This document shows, one piece after another, positions 1-5,791 of a stretch of 5,791 nucleotides of DNA (positions are counted from its first letter, which is position 1; the number at the start of each line of letters is the position of its first letter). The DNA comes from an uncultured Prevotella sp. (GTDB lineage: Bacteria > Bacteroidota > Bacteroidia > Bacteroidales > Bacteroidaceae), in the NCBI GenBank assembly GCA_938023885.1, contig CALJCU010000069.1, forward strand, positions 1 to 5,791, in the 5' to 3' direction. The position numbers and the translations under genes are program-made. The notes below the pieces were generated by a model, which did not search any database, was not told the origin of the DNA, and saw only the letters and a list, made by a program, of their open reading frames with translations.

Positions 1-1219
1 ACGGCTCCGGTCGGCTCTCTTTCCAGAACATGTCGTTACGGATGCGTGCACTCGGCTGTTCCCTTGTCGGAGCAAGGCCTGAGAGCAGCTTGTCGTCAAT
101 AGGATCGAAACTATATTCTCCCAGCTTCGTGACACGAACCACGAGCATACGGGGCAGGATAGAGGTGAAGCTTATCTCTGCCTGCATATCGTCATCGCTA
201 AGCGTCCATTGACCATCAGAAAGTTTGGAGAATTTCTGTGTGACCTGCATATTATCCACGAAGTTCACATCACTCTTCTTCGGAATCTGCAGAATACACT
301 CCTTAACTTGCAGGTCAGAATCCCTCGTGATATACATCTGGCCTTTGAAACCAAAGTCCTGCTGATTGGCGGGATAGAAAAGCACATGAAAACACGAGTC
401 ACGGTCCACCTTCACTGTATCCTGGATATAGAAATGGTAAAAGCTGATTGCCGTGCGCCCAATAGGACTCGGGAAGGGATACTGAAAGAGACGGATATAG
501 TCGTTGTTGATGTCGATGTCCTGAAACACCTCTTTCAGAACCGTATTCAGCATGTCACCCGTCTGAAAAATCTTGTGCATTCCCGAAGAGCGTGTGGCCT
601 CAATGACATCGAGCTCACGCTTCGGGTCACGACGATAGAGATGTTGCGTAATCTGTTCGCTGACCGCCAGAGGCAGAATAAGCTTTGTCGAGTCTATGGG
701 CGACTTCTCCACCTGGTTCCTGAACCAAGGCTTGCGTCTGTGCTTGACGGTGTCGACCTGGTTTTCTGAGAGCGTTATCTTCTGATATTTCTGATAGGAA
801 TAATAAGGCTTAAGGGCTAAATCCGTCTCTCTCTTACGGGCAATAACCTTGCGCATGAGTTCCACGGCAGGGTTGTTTTTCCGACTGTAACGCTTGCGGT
901 GCGACTTCACCGTGATGCCGGCCAAAGCAATAGACTGTGGCCTCAGCCTCACGGTGATACTGTCCGTGGAACGGGTAAGCGTCACGTGTTGTTTGACATA
1001 TCCCACACAGCTCACGTCAATGGAATTGCCGACATGTCGTGGCAACACAAACTTTCCTTCTCCGTCACTCGTAATGGAATGATGGAGATTGGGGAGAAAA
1101 ATACTTGCATAGGGTACACCGTAGCCACCGTCGGCATCTACTACGGCGCCACGAATCTGTGCACTTGCACCTATAAAGAAAGAGAGAGAGAGAACTACAC
1201 CTATTAACCGCCTATACAT
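1..1219 (-). CDS. DUF5686 / carboxypeptidase-regulatory-like outer-membrane protein, N-terminal part (cut by left window edge)
   Basis: The minus-strand frame is open from ATG at 1219 to the window edge: 406 codons with no stop, so the C-terminus is missing. Residues 1-20 (MYRRLIGVVLSLSFFIGASA) form a signal peptide with an ASA|Q cleavage site. Residues ~21-100 look like a CarboxypepD_reg-like beta-sandwich (IRGAVVDADG, GVPYASIFL, SDGEGKFVL, VSCVGYV), the plug-like domain common at the N-terminus of Bacteroidetes outer-membrane proteins. From about residue 115 the NPAVELMRKVIARK stretch and the following YYSYQKYQK are typical of DUF5686 proteins. Family members are usually about 800 residues and end in an outer-membrane beta-barrel, which would lie outside the window. 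The function is not established; a surface or TonB-receptor-related role is only inferred. The gene follows luxS in the same direction after 175 bases and has its own candidate promoter, so it is probably transcribed separately. A (CT)6 tract lies in the signal-peptide codons. Family call fairly sure, function unknown. Confidence 0.85.
   Translation of the reverse strand, partial: MYRRLIGVVLSLSFFIGASAQIRGAVVDADGGYGVPYASIFLPNLHHSITSDGEGKFVLPRHVGNSIDVSCVGYVKQHVTLTRSTDSITVRLRPQSIALAGITVKSHRKRYSRKNNPAVELMRKVIARKRETDLALKPYYSYQKYQKITLSENQVDTVKHRRKPWFRNQVEKSPIDSTKLILPLAVSEQITQHLYRRDPKRELDVIEATRSSGMHKIFQTGDMLNTVLKEVFQDIDINNDYIRLFQYPFPSPIGRTAISFYHFYIQDTVKVDRDSCFHVLFYPANQQDFGFKGQMYITRDSDLQVKECILQIPKKSDVNFVDNMQVTQKFSKLSDGQWTLSDDDMQAEISFTSILPRMLVVRVTKLGEYSFDPIDDKLLSGLAPTREQPSARIRNDMFWKESRPEP
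1181..1192. repeat. (AG)6 / (CT)6 dinucleotide tract in signal-peptide codons
   Basis: Six perfect AG units on the plus strand (CT on the coding strand) encode Leu-Ser-Leu-Ser at codons 10-13 of the DUF5686-like protein, inside the hydrophobic core of the signal peptide. Gain or loss of one unit would shift the frame near the start of the gene. The tract is short, so it may simply reflect Leu/Ser codon choice. Confidence 0.6.
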
Positions 1220-1252
1220 TTTATATTACTTATATATTCCTGAACTGCAGTG

Positions 1253-1260
1253 CAAAGGTA
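1253..1260 (-). promoter_or_regulatory. Candidate Bacteroidetes -7 promoter element for the DUF5686-like gene
   Basis: On the minus strand this reads TACCTTTG, an exact match to the Bacteroidetes sigma-ABfr -7 consensus TAnnTTTG. Transcription would start near 1246, giving a leader of roughly 27 bases before the ATG at 1219. No good TTTG -33 box is visible at the usual 19-21 base spacing, although the upstream DNA is AT-rich. Supported by one box plus position only. Confidence 0.5.
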
Positions 1261-1323
1261 AAAACTTTATTTGATATCTGAGTTTTCCGATGGATAAAAA
1301 AACAAAAAGGTGACTTGCACTCG

Positions 1324-1342
1324 ACAAATACATCTTATTTGT
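1324..1342. repeat. Short AT-rich inverted repeat in the luxS to DUF5686 gap
   Basis: ACAAATA (1324-1330) and TATTTGT (1336-1342) pair perfectly around a 5-base loop, 53 bases past the luxS stop. On the minus strand a T-rich tract (about 1308-1296) follows, but 15 bases away. It is therefore not a canonical intrinsic terminator, and the 7-bp stem has only one C:G pair. It could still mark the end of the mtnN-luxS transcript. The rest of the 1220-1394 gap holds only the promoter box listed separately. Confidence 0.25.
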
Positions 1343-1394
1343 ATGAATTTAGAACATCATCTGTATTCCGTATTCTTTATTCTTTAGCACAGCG

Positions 1395-1863
1395 TTAATG
1401 CGGATATTGCATATTCTCAGGTGTCAGATGCTCCAAGACCTCGGTGAGGAACTTACGAGCCTCCCACTTAGCCATGGGCAAGTCGTGAAGCAGACAGTTG
1501 CCACAGTCGCACGGTGCAGCACCAGGCACCTCCCCCTCATAATCAGCAATGAACTTGAACGTGCGTCGCATGAGGTCAGCGATGTCCTTTGGCTCGAGAT
1601 CACCGCGTAGCAAGAGATAATTGCCAGTGAGGCATCCCATAGGTCCCCAATAGATGACCCGGCGTGCCGTCGTTGATCTAGGCTCCGTCCAGGTTGCACA
1701 CCACCATGGTCTCGGCGGTCAGCTCGTCGTAGGAGACGCCCGAGGGCTTGATGACGAACAGATCGGTCGTGACGGTCTCGCCGCCGACCTCATCCTTGCG
1801 GGAGACATAGATGCCACGCAACAATTTTTCGTGGTTAATGGTAAAAGATGGTATCTTATTCAT
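1395..1863 (-). pseudogene. luxS: Broken luxS (S-ribosylhomocysteine lyase) with an internal araD-like replacement
   Basis: LuxS cleaves S-ribosylhomocysteine to homocysteine and the AI-2 precursor DPD in the cytoplasm. The ATG at 1863 opens with KIPSFTINH, LRGIYVSRKD and GGETVTT, a clear LuxS N-terminus (codons 1-33). LuxS similarity resumes at about 1661 with RVIYWGPMGCLTGNYLLLRG, which includes the catalytic Cys. It runs through FIADYEGEVPGAAP and DCGNCLLHDLPMAKWEA, with the third zinc ligand Cys, to a TAA at 1397-1395. Between them, about 100 bases read as AraD, not LuxS. The HxxEH zinc motif is absent, a TAG lies at 1680-1678, and the two LuxS halves are in different frames (223 bases between the first ATG and the GPMG Met). 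The total of 469 bases is close to a normal ~160-codon luxS, so the middle appears replaced rather than simply interrupted. The gene starts 18 bases after the mtnN stop, the standard partner. As written it cannot encode active LuxS. An assembly or sequencing chimera is a serious alternative to a genuine pseudogene. Confidence 0.85.
1662..1764 (-). other. araD-like (L-ribulose-5-phosphate 4-epimerase) fragment inside luxS
   Basis: In the luxS N-terminal frame, codons 34-61 (1764-1681) contain FVIKPSGVSYDEL and then MVVCNLDG. This matches the conserved AraD stretch around Ser44-Gly45 of the E. coli enzyme (FVIKPSGV..., then TADDMVVV), including the phosphate-binding KPSG. Past the TAG at 1680-1678 the same frame reads INDGTPG, compatible with the next AraD segment if the TAG replaced a sense codon. 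Only about 28-36 of AraD's ~230 residues are present. These 28 codons have 26 G/C third positions and 63% GC, against 39% GC over luxS codons 1-24. The source looks like a higher-GC organism, for example an actinobacterium; that is inference. The left limit is approximate, because high GC already begins at codon 25 (1791) in sequence that still reads as LuxS. Confidence 0.75.
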
Positions 1864-1881
1864 ATTTATACTCTTGAATGA

Positions 1882-2577
1882 TTAATCTATTGATTTAATA
1901 AACGCACGTGTCACCTCAAAACTGTCTTCCGCAGCACGGTTCCAGAAGTCGAAATATTGCGAAGCCCTGGAGTCTTTTAACGGCACATCACTGATGACAC
2001 GGAAGGAGATAAACGGAGTCTTGTAGATGAAGCATGTCTGAGCAATGGAGCAGCTCTCCATATCTACCGCTGTGGCCTGGGGAAAATGGCTGAGGATATC
2101 CTGCATTTTCTGCCGTGAGTCGACAAACCAGTCACCACTCACCGTTAAGCCACTTTTAATCTTCTGACCTTCCGGCATCTTCACTGTTAAAGCTTTCTCT
2201 ACAAGCGCAGCATTAGCTTTGAAAAGTGGTGGCATGCCAATAATCTGACCCAAGCTCGCATTCTCGCCGCAATAGGCATCGTGATAGACACACTCTGAAG
2301 CGACAACAACGTCAAGTGGATTCAAATCGGCATCAGCACCTCCAGCACAACCTGTTGAGATAATGAGATCCGGATGATAATGGTCTATCATCTCTACCGT
2401 TCCAATAGCGGAGTTTACTTTACCAACACCACACTGTTGGAGCACAACTTCATGGTTACCCATTTTACCGACAACAAAGTCTTTATGATTGTACCGCTCT
2501 GTGGTGGCATCATCGAGCAAAGAACGCTGCTGGGTCAGTTCCTTGTCCATTGCTACTACGATTCCTAACTTTTTCAA
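1882..2577 (-). CDS. mtnN: 5'-methylthioadenosine/S-adenosylhomocysteine nucleosidase (MTAN, Pfs)
   Basis: This cytoplasmic enzyme hydrolyses S-adenosylhomocysteine to adenine plus S-ribosylhomocysteine, and methylthioadenosine to adenine plus methylthioribose. The 231-residue product starts MKKLGIVVAMDKEL. It shows CGVGKVNSA, STGCAGGAD, SGDWFV, AVDMES and FRVISD, the order expected of the PNP/UDP phosphorylase-fold MTAN family. Counting from the chosen start, Glu13, Glu174 and Asp197 fall where E. coli Glu12, Glu174 and Asp197 (catalytic) lie, so the enzyme should be active. The start chosen is TTG at 2577. An in-frame TTG at 2634 lies upstream of the promoter -7 box (2608-2601), and the ATG at 2550 would cut off the first beta-strand and remove GIVVA. 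A GAAG sits about 8 bases before the TTG. luxS follows after 18 bases, forming the usual detoxification pair, but that luxS is broken here. Confidence 0.93.
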   Translation of the reverse strand: MKKLGIVVAMDKELTQQRSLLDDATTERYNHKDFVVGKMGNHEVVLQQCGVGKVNSAIGTVEMIDHYHPDLIISTGCAGGADADLNPLDVVVASECVYHDAYCGENASLGQIIGMPPLFKANAALVEKALTVKMPEGQKIKSGLTVSGDWFVDSRQKMQDILSHFPQATAVDMESCSIAQTCFIYKTPFISFRVISDVPLKDSRASQYFDFWNRAAEDSFEVTRAFIKSID

Positions 2578-2600
2578 AACAATAACTTCTATTTTGTATG

Positions 2601-2608
2601 CAAAGTTA
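2601..2608 (-). promoter_or_regulatory. -7 box of the mtnN-luxS promoter
   Basis: The minus strand reads TAACTTTG, an exact match to the Bacteroidetes TAnnTTTG consensus. A TTTG at 2635-2632 could be the -33 box, but the spacing is 23 bases, longer than the usual 19-21. The predicted start near 2594 leaves a leader of about 17 bases before the TTG start at 2577 and rules out the longer reading frame from 2634. Confidence 0.6.
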
Positions 2609-2620
2609 TGAAAAAATTGG

Positions 2621-2628
2621 TAACTTTG
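2621..2628 (+). promoter_or_regulatory. -7 box of the YfhO-family gene promoter
   Basis: The plus strand reads TAACTTTG, matching TAnnTTTG. A TTTG at 2593-2596 could be the -33 box, with a long 24-base spacing. The predicted start near 2635 gives an A-rich leader of about 15 bases before ATG 2650, which is why that ATG is preferred over the upstream one at 2608. Confidence 0.6.
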
Positions 2629-2649
2629 CGCCAAATAAACAGAAAACTT

Positions 2650-5181
2650 ATGAAAACGTTAAAGAAATGCCTACCGGACACCGTAGCCATGGTATTGTTT
2701 ATCGTGTTAGCCGTGGCTTACTTCGCCCCTGCCGACTTTGAAGGCCGTATACTCTACCAACACGATGCTTCCGCAGGTGTAGGTGCAGGACGGGAGGCAC
2801 AGCAATACCAGGAAAAGACGGGCAAGACAACCCGCTGGACAAATGCTCTGTTCAGCGGCATGCCTACTTATCAGTCATCGCCACACTATACAAGCGACAA
2901 CATCATTCTTCAAGCCATTAACCTTTACCATCTCTGGTTGCCTGATTATGTATGGTACCTCTTCGCCTATCTCTTAGGTTTCTATATCTTGCTGCGTGCA
3001 TTCGATTTTAAGCAGTACCTGGCAGCATTAGGATCTATCATCTGGGCTTTCTCCAGTTATTTCCTCATCATTATCGCTGCAGGACATTTCTGGAAAGTGA
3101 TGGCCTTAGCCTATCTCCCGCCTATGATAGGAGGTATCGTACTGGCCTATCGTGGTAAATACCTGTGGGGGTTTATCGTCACAGCTATATTTACAGCATT
3201 CGAGGTGAACGCCAACCACGTGCAAATGACCTACTATTACCTGTTCATCATCCTCTTCATGGTCATCGCCTGGCTCGTCGCTGCTATCCGCCAGCACTGG
3301 ATGGCCCGATTCTGGAAAGCCTCAGGCGTTGCAGCGGCAGCTTCTGTCCTCGGCATCTGCATCAACCTGCCGAACCTCTACCATACCTGGCAATACCAGA
3401 AGGAGAGCATGCGCGGAAAGAGCGAGCTCGTGAAGAAGAATTCTGCTGAGCAGGCCTCCAACGGCCTCGACCGCGACTATATCACACAGTGGAGCTACGG
3501 TATCGATGAAACGTGGACTCTCCTCGTTCCTAACGTCAAGGGGGGAGCAAGCGTGCCTATAGCTAACAACGAGAAAGCCATGGAGAAAGCTGATCCACAA
3601 TATATGCAGGCTTACCAGCAGATTGGACAATATTGGGGTGAACAGCCGGGAACGAGTGGTCCTGTCTACGTTGGAGCCTTCGTGCTCATGCTCTTCATCC
3701 TTGGACTGTTCATTGTGAAAGGTCCCATGAAATGGGCACTGTTTGCTGCTACGGTGCTGTCTATCCTACTCTCATGGGGACATAACTTCATGAGCTTCAC
3801 CAATTTCTTCATCAATTACATTCCACTATATGCCAAGTTCCGTACGGTGGCATCTGTCCTCGTCATTGCCGAGTTTACCATCCCGTTACTCGCCATGATG
3901 GCTCTGAAAAAGATTATCGATGAGCCAGACATACTGAAGAAGAACAAGAAATGGTTCTGGATATCCTTCGGCCTGACAGGCGGTATCTCACTGATCTTCT
4001 GGCTCGCCCCTACCCTCTTCTTCCCCAACTATATCTCAACAGCTGAGATGCAACAATTTGGACAGATTGCCCAGCAGGGTGCAGAGGCTTCACAGTTCAT
4101 CAGTGGCCTGGAGACTAACCTCACGTCTGTCCGCGAGTATATCTTCTCGTCAGATGCCCTCCGCTCATTTATAATTGTAGCTATCGGCACTGTCATCTTA
4201 CTTCTGTTCTATAAGAAAAAGCTGAATGCGAAGTTCACAGTGGGTTGCATCGCTCTGCTTTGCCTCGTCGATATGTGGCAGGTGGACAAGCGCTATCTCA
4301 ACGACGGCATGTTCGTTGAGAAAAGTGTGCGCGACGCACCGCAGCAGATGACAGAAACTGATAAGATTATCCTTCGTGACAAAGGTCTCGACTACCGTGT
4401 GCTGAACCTCGCGTCGAACACGTTCAACGAGAATGAGACATCTTATTATCACAAGAGCATCGGTGGCTATCATGCTGCGAAGCTCCGTCGCTATCAAGAG
4501 ATTATCGAAGCGTATATTGCTCCGGAGATGCAGAAGATGATGCCGGCGATTGCACAGGCAGGTGGTGATATGACAAAGGTCAACGGCGACTCTATCTTCC
4601 CCGTGCTCAACATGCTCAATGCCAAGTACTTTATCTTGCCCTTACAAAACAACCGCACCGTACCATTGCAGAATCCGTATACCAATGGCAATGCATGGTA
4701 TGTGGACAAACTCTACTATGTAGATAATGCCAACGAAGAAATTGGCAAGGTAGGTAAGATCAATCTCAAGCATGAAGCCGTGGCTGACAAGCAGTTTGAA
4801 GCTCAGCTTGGAAAGGCTGTGATACAGGACGGTCAGTCAATGGTCACACTAAAGAGTTATGAGCCGAATCATCTCGACTACGAGGCCACCTCAGACAAGG
4901 GTGGCGTCCTCGTCTTCTCTGAGATTTACTATCCCGGATGGACGGCGACAGTCGATGGTAAGAACGTGGAGCTCGGACGTGTCAACTATATTCTCCGTGC
5001 CCTGCAGATCAAACCGGGCAAGCACAAAGTCGTGCTCGACTTCCACCCGGCGACGATCCGTGAGACGGAGACCGTGGCCTACATTGCTTACATCATTCTT
5101 GCCCTTCTCATCGGTGTCGGCATCTATGTGGAGTGGAGAAAAAAAGACAGCAGTAAAACAAAGAATGAGAATAACCTCTAA
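2650..5181 (+). CDS. YfhO-family polytopic membrane protein (GT-C-like)
   Basis: This 843-residue integral membrane protein resembles the YfhO family (Pfam Bacterial membrane protein YfhO). The family is linked to cell-envelope glycan or teichoic-acid glycosylation in Firmicutes; in Bacteroidetes its substrate is unknown. I count about 14 hydrophobic segments: 11-27, 100-118, 125-145, 151-167, 172-186, 196-215, 222-240, 339-357, 362-378, 398-420, 435-458, 505-524, 531-547 and 809-829. The first outer loop carries an acidic site (YQHDASAG, Asp39) and NALFSGMPTYQ, placed like the loop-1 Asp of GT-C glycosyltransferases. Conserved-looking AGHFWK (His146, Lys149) and NANHVQMTYY follow. The large soluble region (~548-808) ends in FSEIYYPGWTATVDGK and GRVNYILRAL, a hallmark of the family's C-terminal domain. 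The start is ATG 2650; an in-frame ATG at 2608 (14 more residues) lies before the promoter -7 box. The last 17 bases overlap the next gene, implying a shared transcript. Family confident, reaction inferred. Confidence 0.88.
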   Translation: MKTLKKCLPDTVAMVLFIVLAVAYFAPADFEGRILYQHDASAGVGAGREAQQYQEKTGKTTRWTNALFSGMPTYQSSPHYTSDNIILQAINLYHLWLPDYVWYLFAYLLGFYILLRAFDFKQYLAALGSIIWAFSSYFLIIIAAGHFWKVMALAYLPPMIGGIVLAYRGKYLWGFIVTAIFTAFEVNANHVQMTYYYLFIILFMVIAWLVAAIRQHWMARFWKASGVAAAASVLGICINLPNLYHTWQYQKESMRGKSELVKKNSAEQASNGLDRDYITQWSYGIDETWTLLVPNVKGGASVPIANNEKAMEKADPQYMQAYQQIGQYWGEQPGTSGPVYVGAFVLMLFILGLFIVKGPMKWALFAATVLSILLSWGHNFMSFTNFFINYIPLYAKFRTVASVLVIAEFTIPLLAMMALKKIIDEPDILKKNKKWFWISFGLTGGISLIFWLAPTLFFPNYISTAEMQQFGQIAQQGAEASQFISGLETNLTSVREYIFSSDALRSFIIVAIGTVILLLFYKKKLNAKFTVGCIALLCLVDMWQVDKRYLNDGMFVEKSVRDAPQQMTETDKIILRDKGLDYRVLNLASNTFNENETSYYHKSIGGYHAAKLRRYQEIIEAYIAPEMQKMMPAIAQAGGDMTKVNGDSIFPVLNMLNAKYFILPLQNNRTVPLQNPYTNGNAWYVDKLYYVDNANEEIGKVGKINLKHEAVADKQFEAQLGKAVIQDGQSMVTLKSYEPNHLDYEATSDKGGVLVFSEIYYPGWTATVDGKNVELGRVNYILRALQIKPGKHKVVLDFHPATIRETETVAYIAYIILALLIGVGIYVEWRKKDSSKTKNENNL

Positions 5182-5791
5182 AATATCTACATGGAAAGGA
5201 GCAATGGCAACAATGCTGTTGCTCCTCTTCTTTCCAATAGACCAGACGGCCGCTACGAATGCCACCGAAGCACGTGCCTTGTTCAACAATGCATGGCACA
5301 TGTTCACATCTCCGGCAGGATGCTCACTTAACTATTCTGTCAATATCATAGGAATCTATAAGACGGCAGGAACCATCTGGGTGAAAGGAGAAAGACAACA
5401 TTATCAGGAGAAACGCTACTGTGGCTGGTCTGACCCAAAACATTTCTATAAAGTAGACCTTAAGAAGAGAACCGTAGACTTCCACAACCCTAGCTCGGCG
5501 AAGCGCGACAAATATCTCTCAAAGTTCACCTTCTCACCCGACGACTATAACTTCAGCTGGGCCAACGAAAAGGAAAGCATCGTTATCACGATGGAAGGGA
5601 AAGACGGCATCCGAAGCAGTATCAGGCATGCGAAGCTCGTACTTGACCACCGTACCCATTACCCCATTGCCGTGAAAGTTCGCGTAGCGTTCTTTTGGAC
5701 GACCGTAAAGATTAGCAATTTCCATCCGGGCATCAGCAACGATAACATTTTCGATTATCCTGCTGACCGTTTCAAGAGTTTTAAGTTCACC
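5165..5791 (+). CDS. LolA-like secreted protein (C-terminus cut by right window edge)
   Basis: The frame is open for 209 codons from ATG 5165 to the window edge. The start overlaps the YfhO stop by 17 bases in a different frame, so the two genes are probably translationally coupled. Residues 1 to about 30 form a signal peptide: a basic N-terminus (MRITSKISTWK), then MATMLLLLFFPI. The mature part has ARALFNNAW, YSVNIIGIYKTAGTIWVKG, FYKVDLKKRTVDFHN, FTFSPDDYNFSW and FFWTTVKISNF. This pattern of beta-strands resembles Bacteroidetes LolA-like outer-membrane lipoprotein-sorting proteins. LolA shuttles lipoproteins across the periplasm; whether this one does is unproven, and it may be a paralogue serving the neighbouring membrane protein. 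There is no lipobox Cys after the signal peptide, so it is likely soluble in the periplasm. The pattern looks nearly complete at the edge, so probably only a short tail is missing. Confidence 0.75.
   Translation, partial: MRITSKISTWKGAMATMLLLLFFPIDQTAATNATEARALFNNAWHMFTSPAGCSLNYSVNIIGIYKTAGTIWVKGERQHYQEKRYCGWSDPKHFYKVDLKKRTVDFHNPSSAKRDKYLSKFTFSPDDYNFSWANEKESIVITMEGKDGIRSSIRHAKLVLDHRTHYPIAVKVRVAFFWTTVKISNFHPGISNDNIFDYPADRFKSFKFT

Larger units (their letters stand above)
2600..2629. repeat. 9-bp inverted repeat carrying both divergent -7 boxes
   Basis: GCAAAGTTA (2600-2608) and TAACTTTGC (2621-2629) are perfect inverted copies separated by 12 bases. Each arm contains a TAACTTTG promoter box, one per strand. 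The symmetry may be only two similar promoters back to back, or may also serve as an operator for a dimeric regulator; the sequence cannot decide. Confidence 0.7.

Noticed and set aside
209..769. 186-codon open frame on the plus strand
   Set aside because: It lies antisense to the DUF5686-like gene, whose frame is continuous with recognisable motifs and a signal peptide. The plus-strand product resembles nothing I know.
1293..1342. Intrinsic terminator for mtnN-luxS
   Set aside because: The 7-bp AT-rich stem is weak and the T-rich tract starts 15 bases after it, so it does not meet the usual pattern. It is kept only as a low-confidence repeat.
1424..1699. Minus-strand frame crossing the luxS lesion
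   Set aside because: It uses a third frame, different from both luxS halves, and its translation resembles neither LuxS nor AraD.
1662..1764. Insertion sequence or group II intron as the cause of the luxS break
   Set aside because: The segment is only about 100 bases, replaces luxS sequence rather than adding to it, and has no terminal inverted repeats or target-site duplication that I can see.
1654..1881. Plus-strand 75-codon frame opposite the araD-like insert
   Set aside because: It is a by-product of the GC-rich segment. It has no recognisable motif and ends in the mtnN-luxS spacer.
4891..5307. 138-codon open frame on the minus strand
   Set aside because: It spans the end of the YfhO gene and the start of the LolA-like gene on the opposite strand. 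Both of those are well supported, and this translation shows no domain.

Overview
The window looks like a chromosomal segment from a member of the Bacteroidales, most likely Prevotella or a close relative. The protein families point that way: a DUF5686/carboxypeptidase-regulatory-like outer-membrane protein, a Bacteroidetes-type YfhO membrane protein and a LolA-like secreted protein. The three promoter -7 boxes of the Bacteroidetes form TAnnTTTG and the lack of strong Shine-Dalgarno sequences agree with this. The assignment is by family resemblance read by eye, not by a database search.

Layout: positions 1-1219 (minus strand) hold the N-terminal 406 codons of a large surface-associated protein that continues off the left edge. 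A 175-base AT-rich gap (1220-1394) carries its probable promoter. Positions 1395-2577 (minus strand) hold a two-gene unit: mtnN/pfs (S-adenosylhomocysteine/methylthioadenosine nucleosidase, TTG start at 2577), then 18 bases later luxS (S-ribosylhomocysteine lyase). The luxS copy is broken. Its first ~33 codons and its last half are recognisable, but about 100 bases in the middle are replaced by GC-rich sequence that reads as a piece of L-ribulose-5-phosphate 4-epimerase (AraD). That insert ends in a stop codon and shifts the frame. The HxxEH zinc-binding motif of LuxS is missing. This is the most unusual thing in the window: either a real gene conversion/illegitimate recombination event or an assembly chimera.

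To the right, a compact divergent promoter region (about 2593-2635) separates mtnN from a rightward unit. That unit is a YfhO-family polytopic membrane protein (2650-5181), followed with a 17-base overlap by a LolA-like secreted protein (5165 to the right edge, incomplete). The two -7 boxes of the divergent promoters are the arms of a perfect 9-bp inverted repeat, so the two promoters occupy essentially the same DNA.

Functionally, mtnN and luxS form the two-step route that removes S-adenosylhomocysteine and returns homocysteine while releasing the AI-2 precursor. With luxS interrupted as seen here, the pathway should stop at S-ribosylhomocysteine. The other genes belong to the cell envelope. 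I see no tRNA, rRNA, CRISPR array, insertion sequence or defence system, and no gene-free stretch longer than 300 bases.
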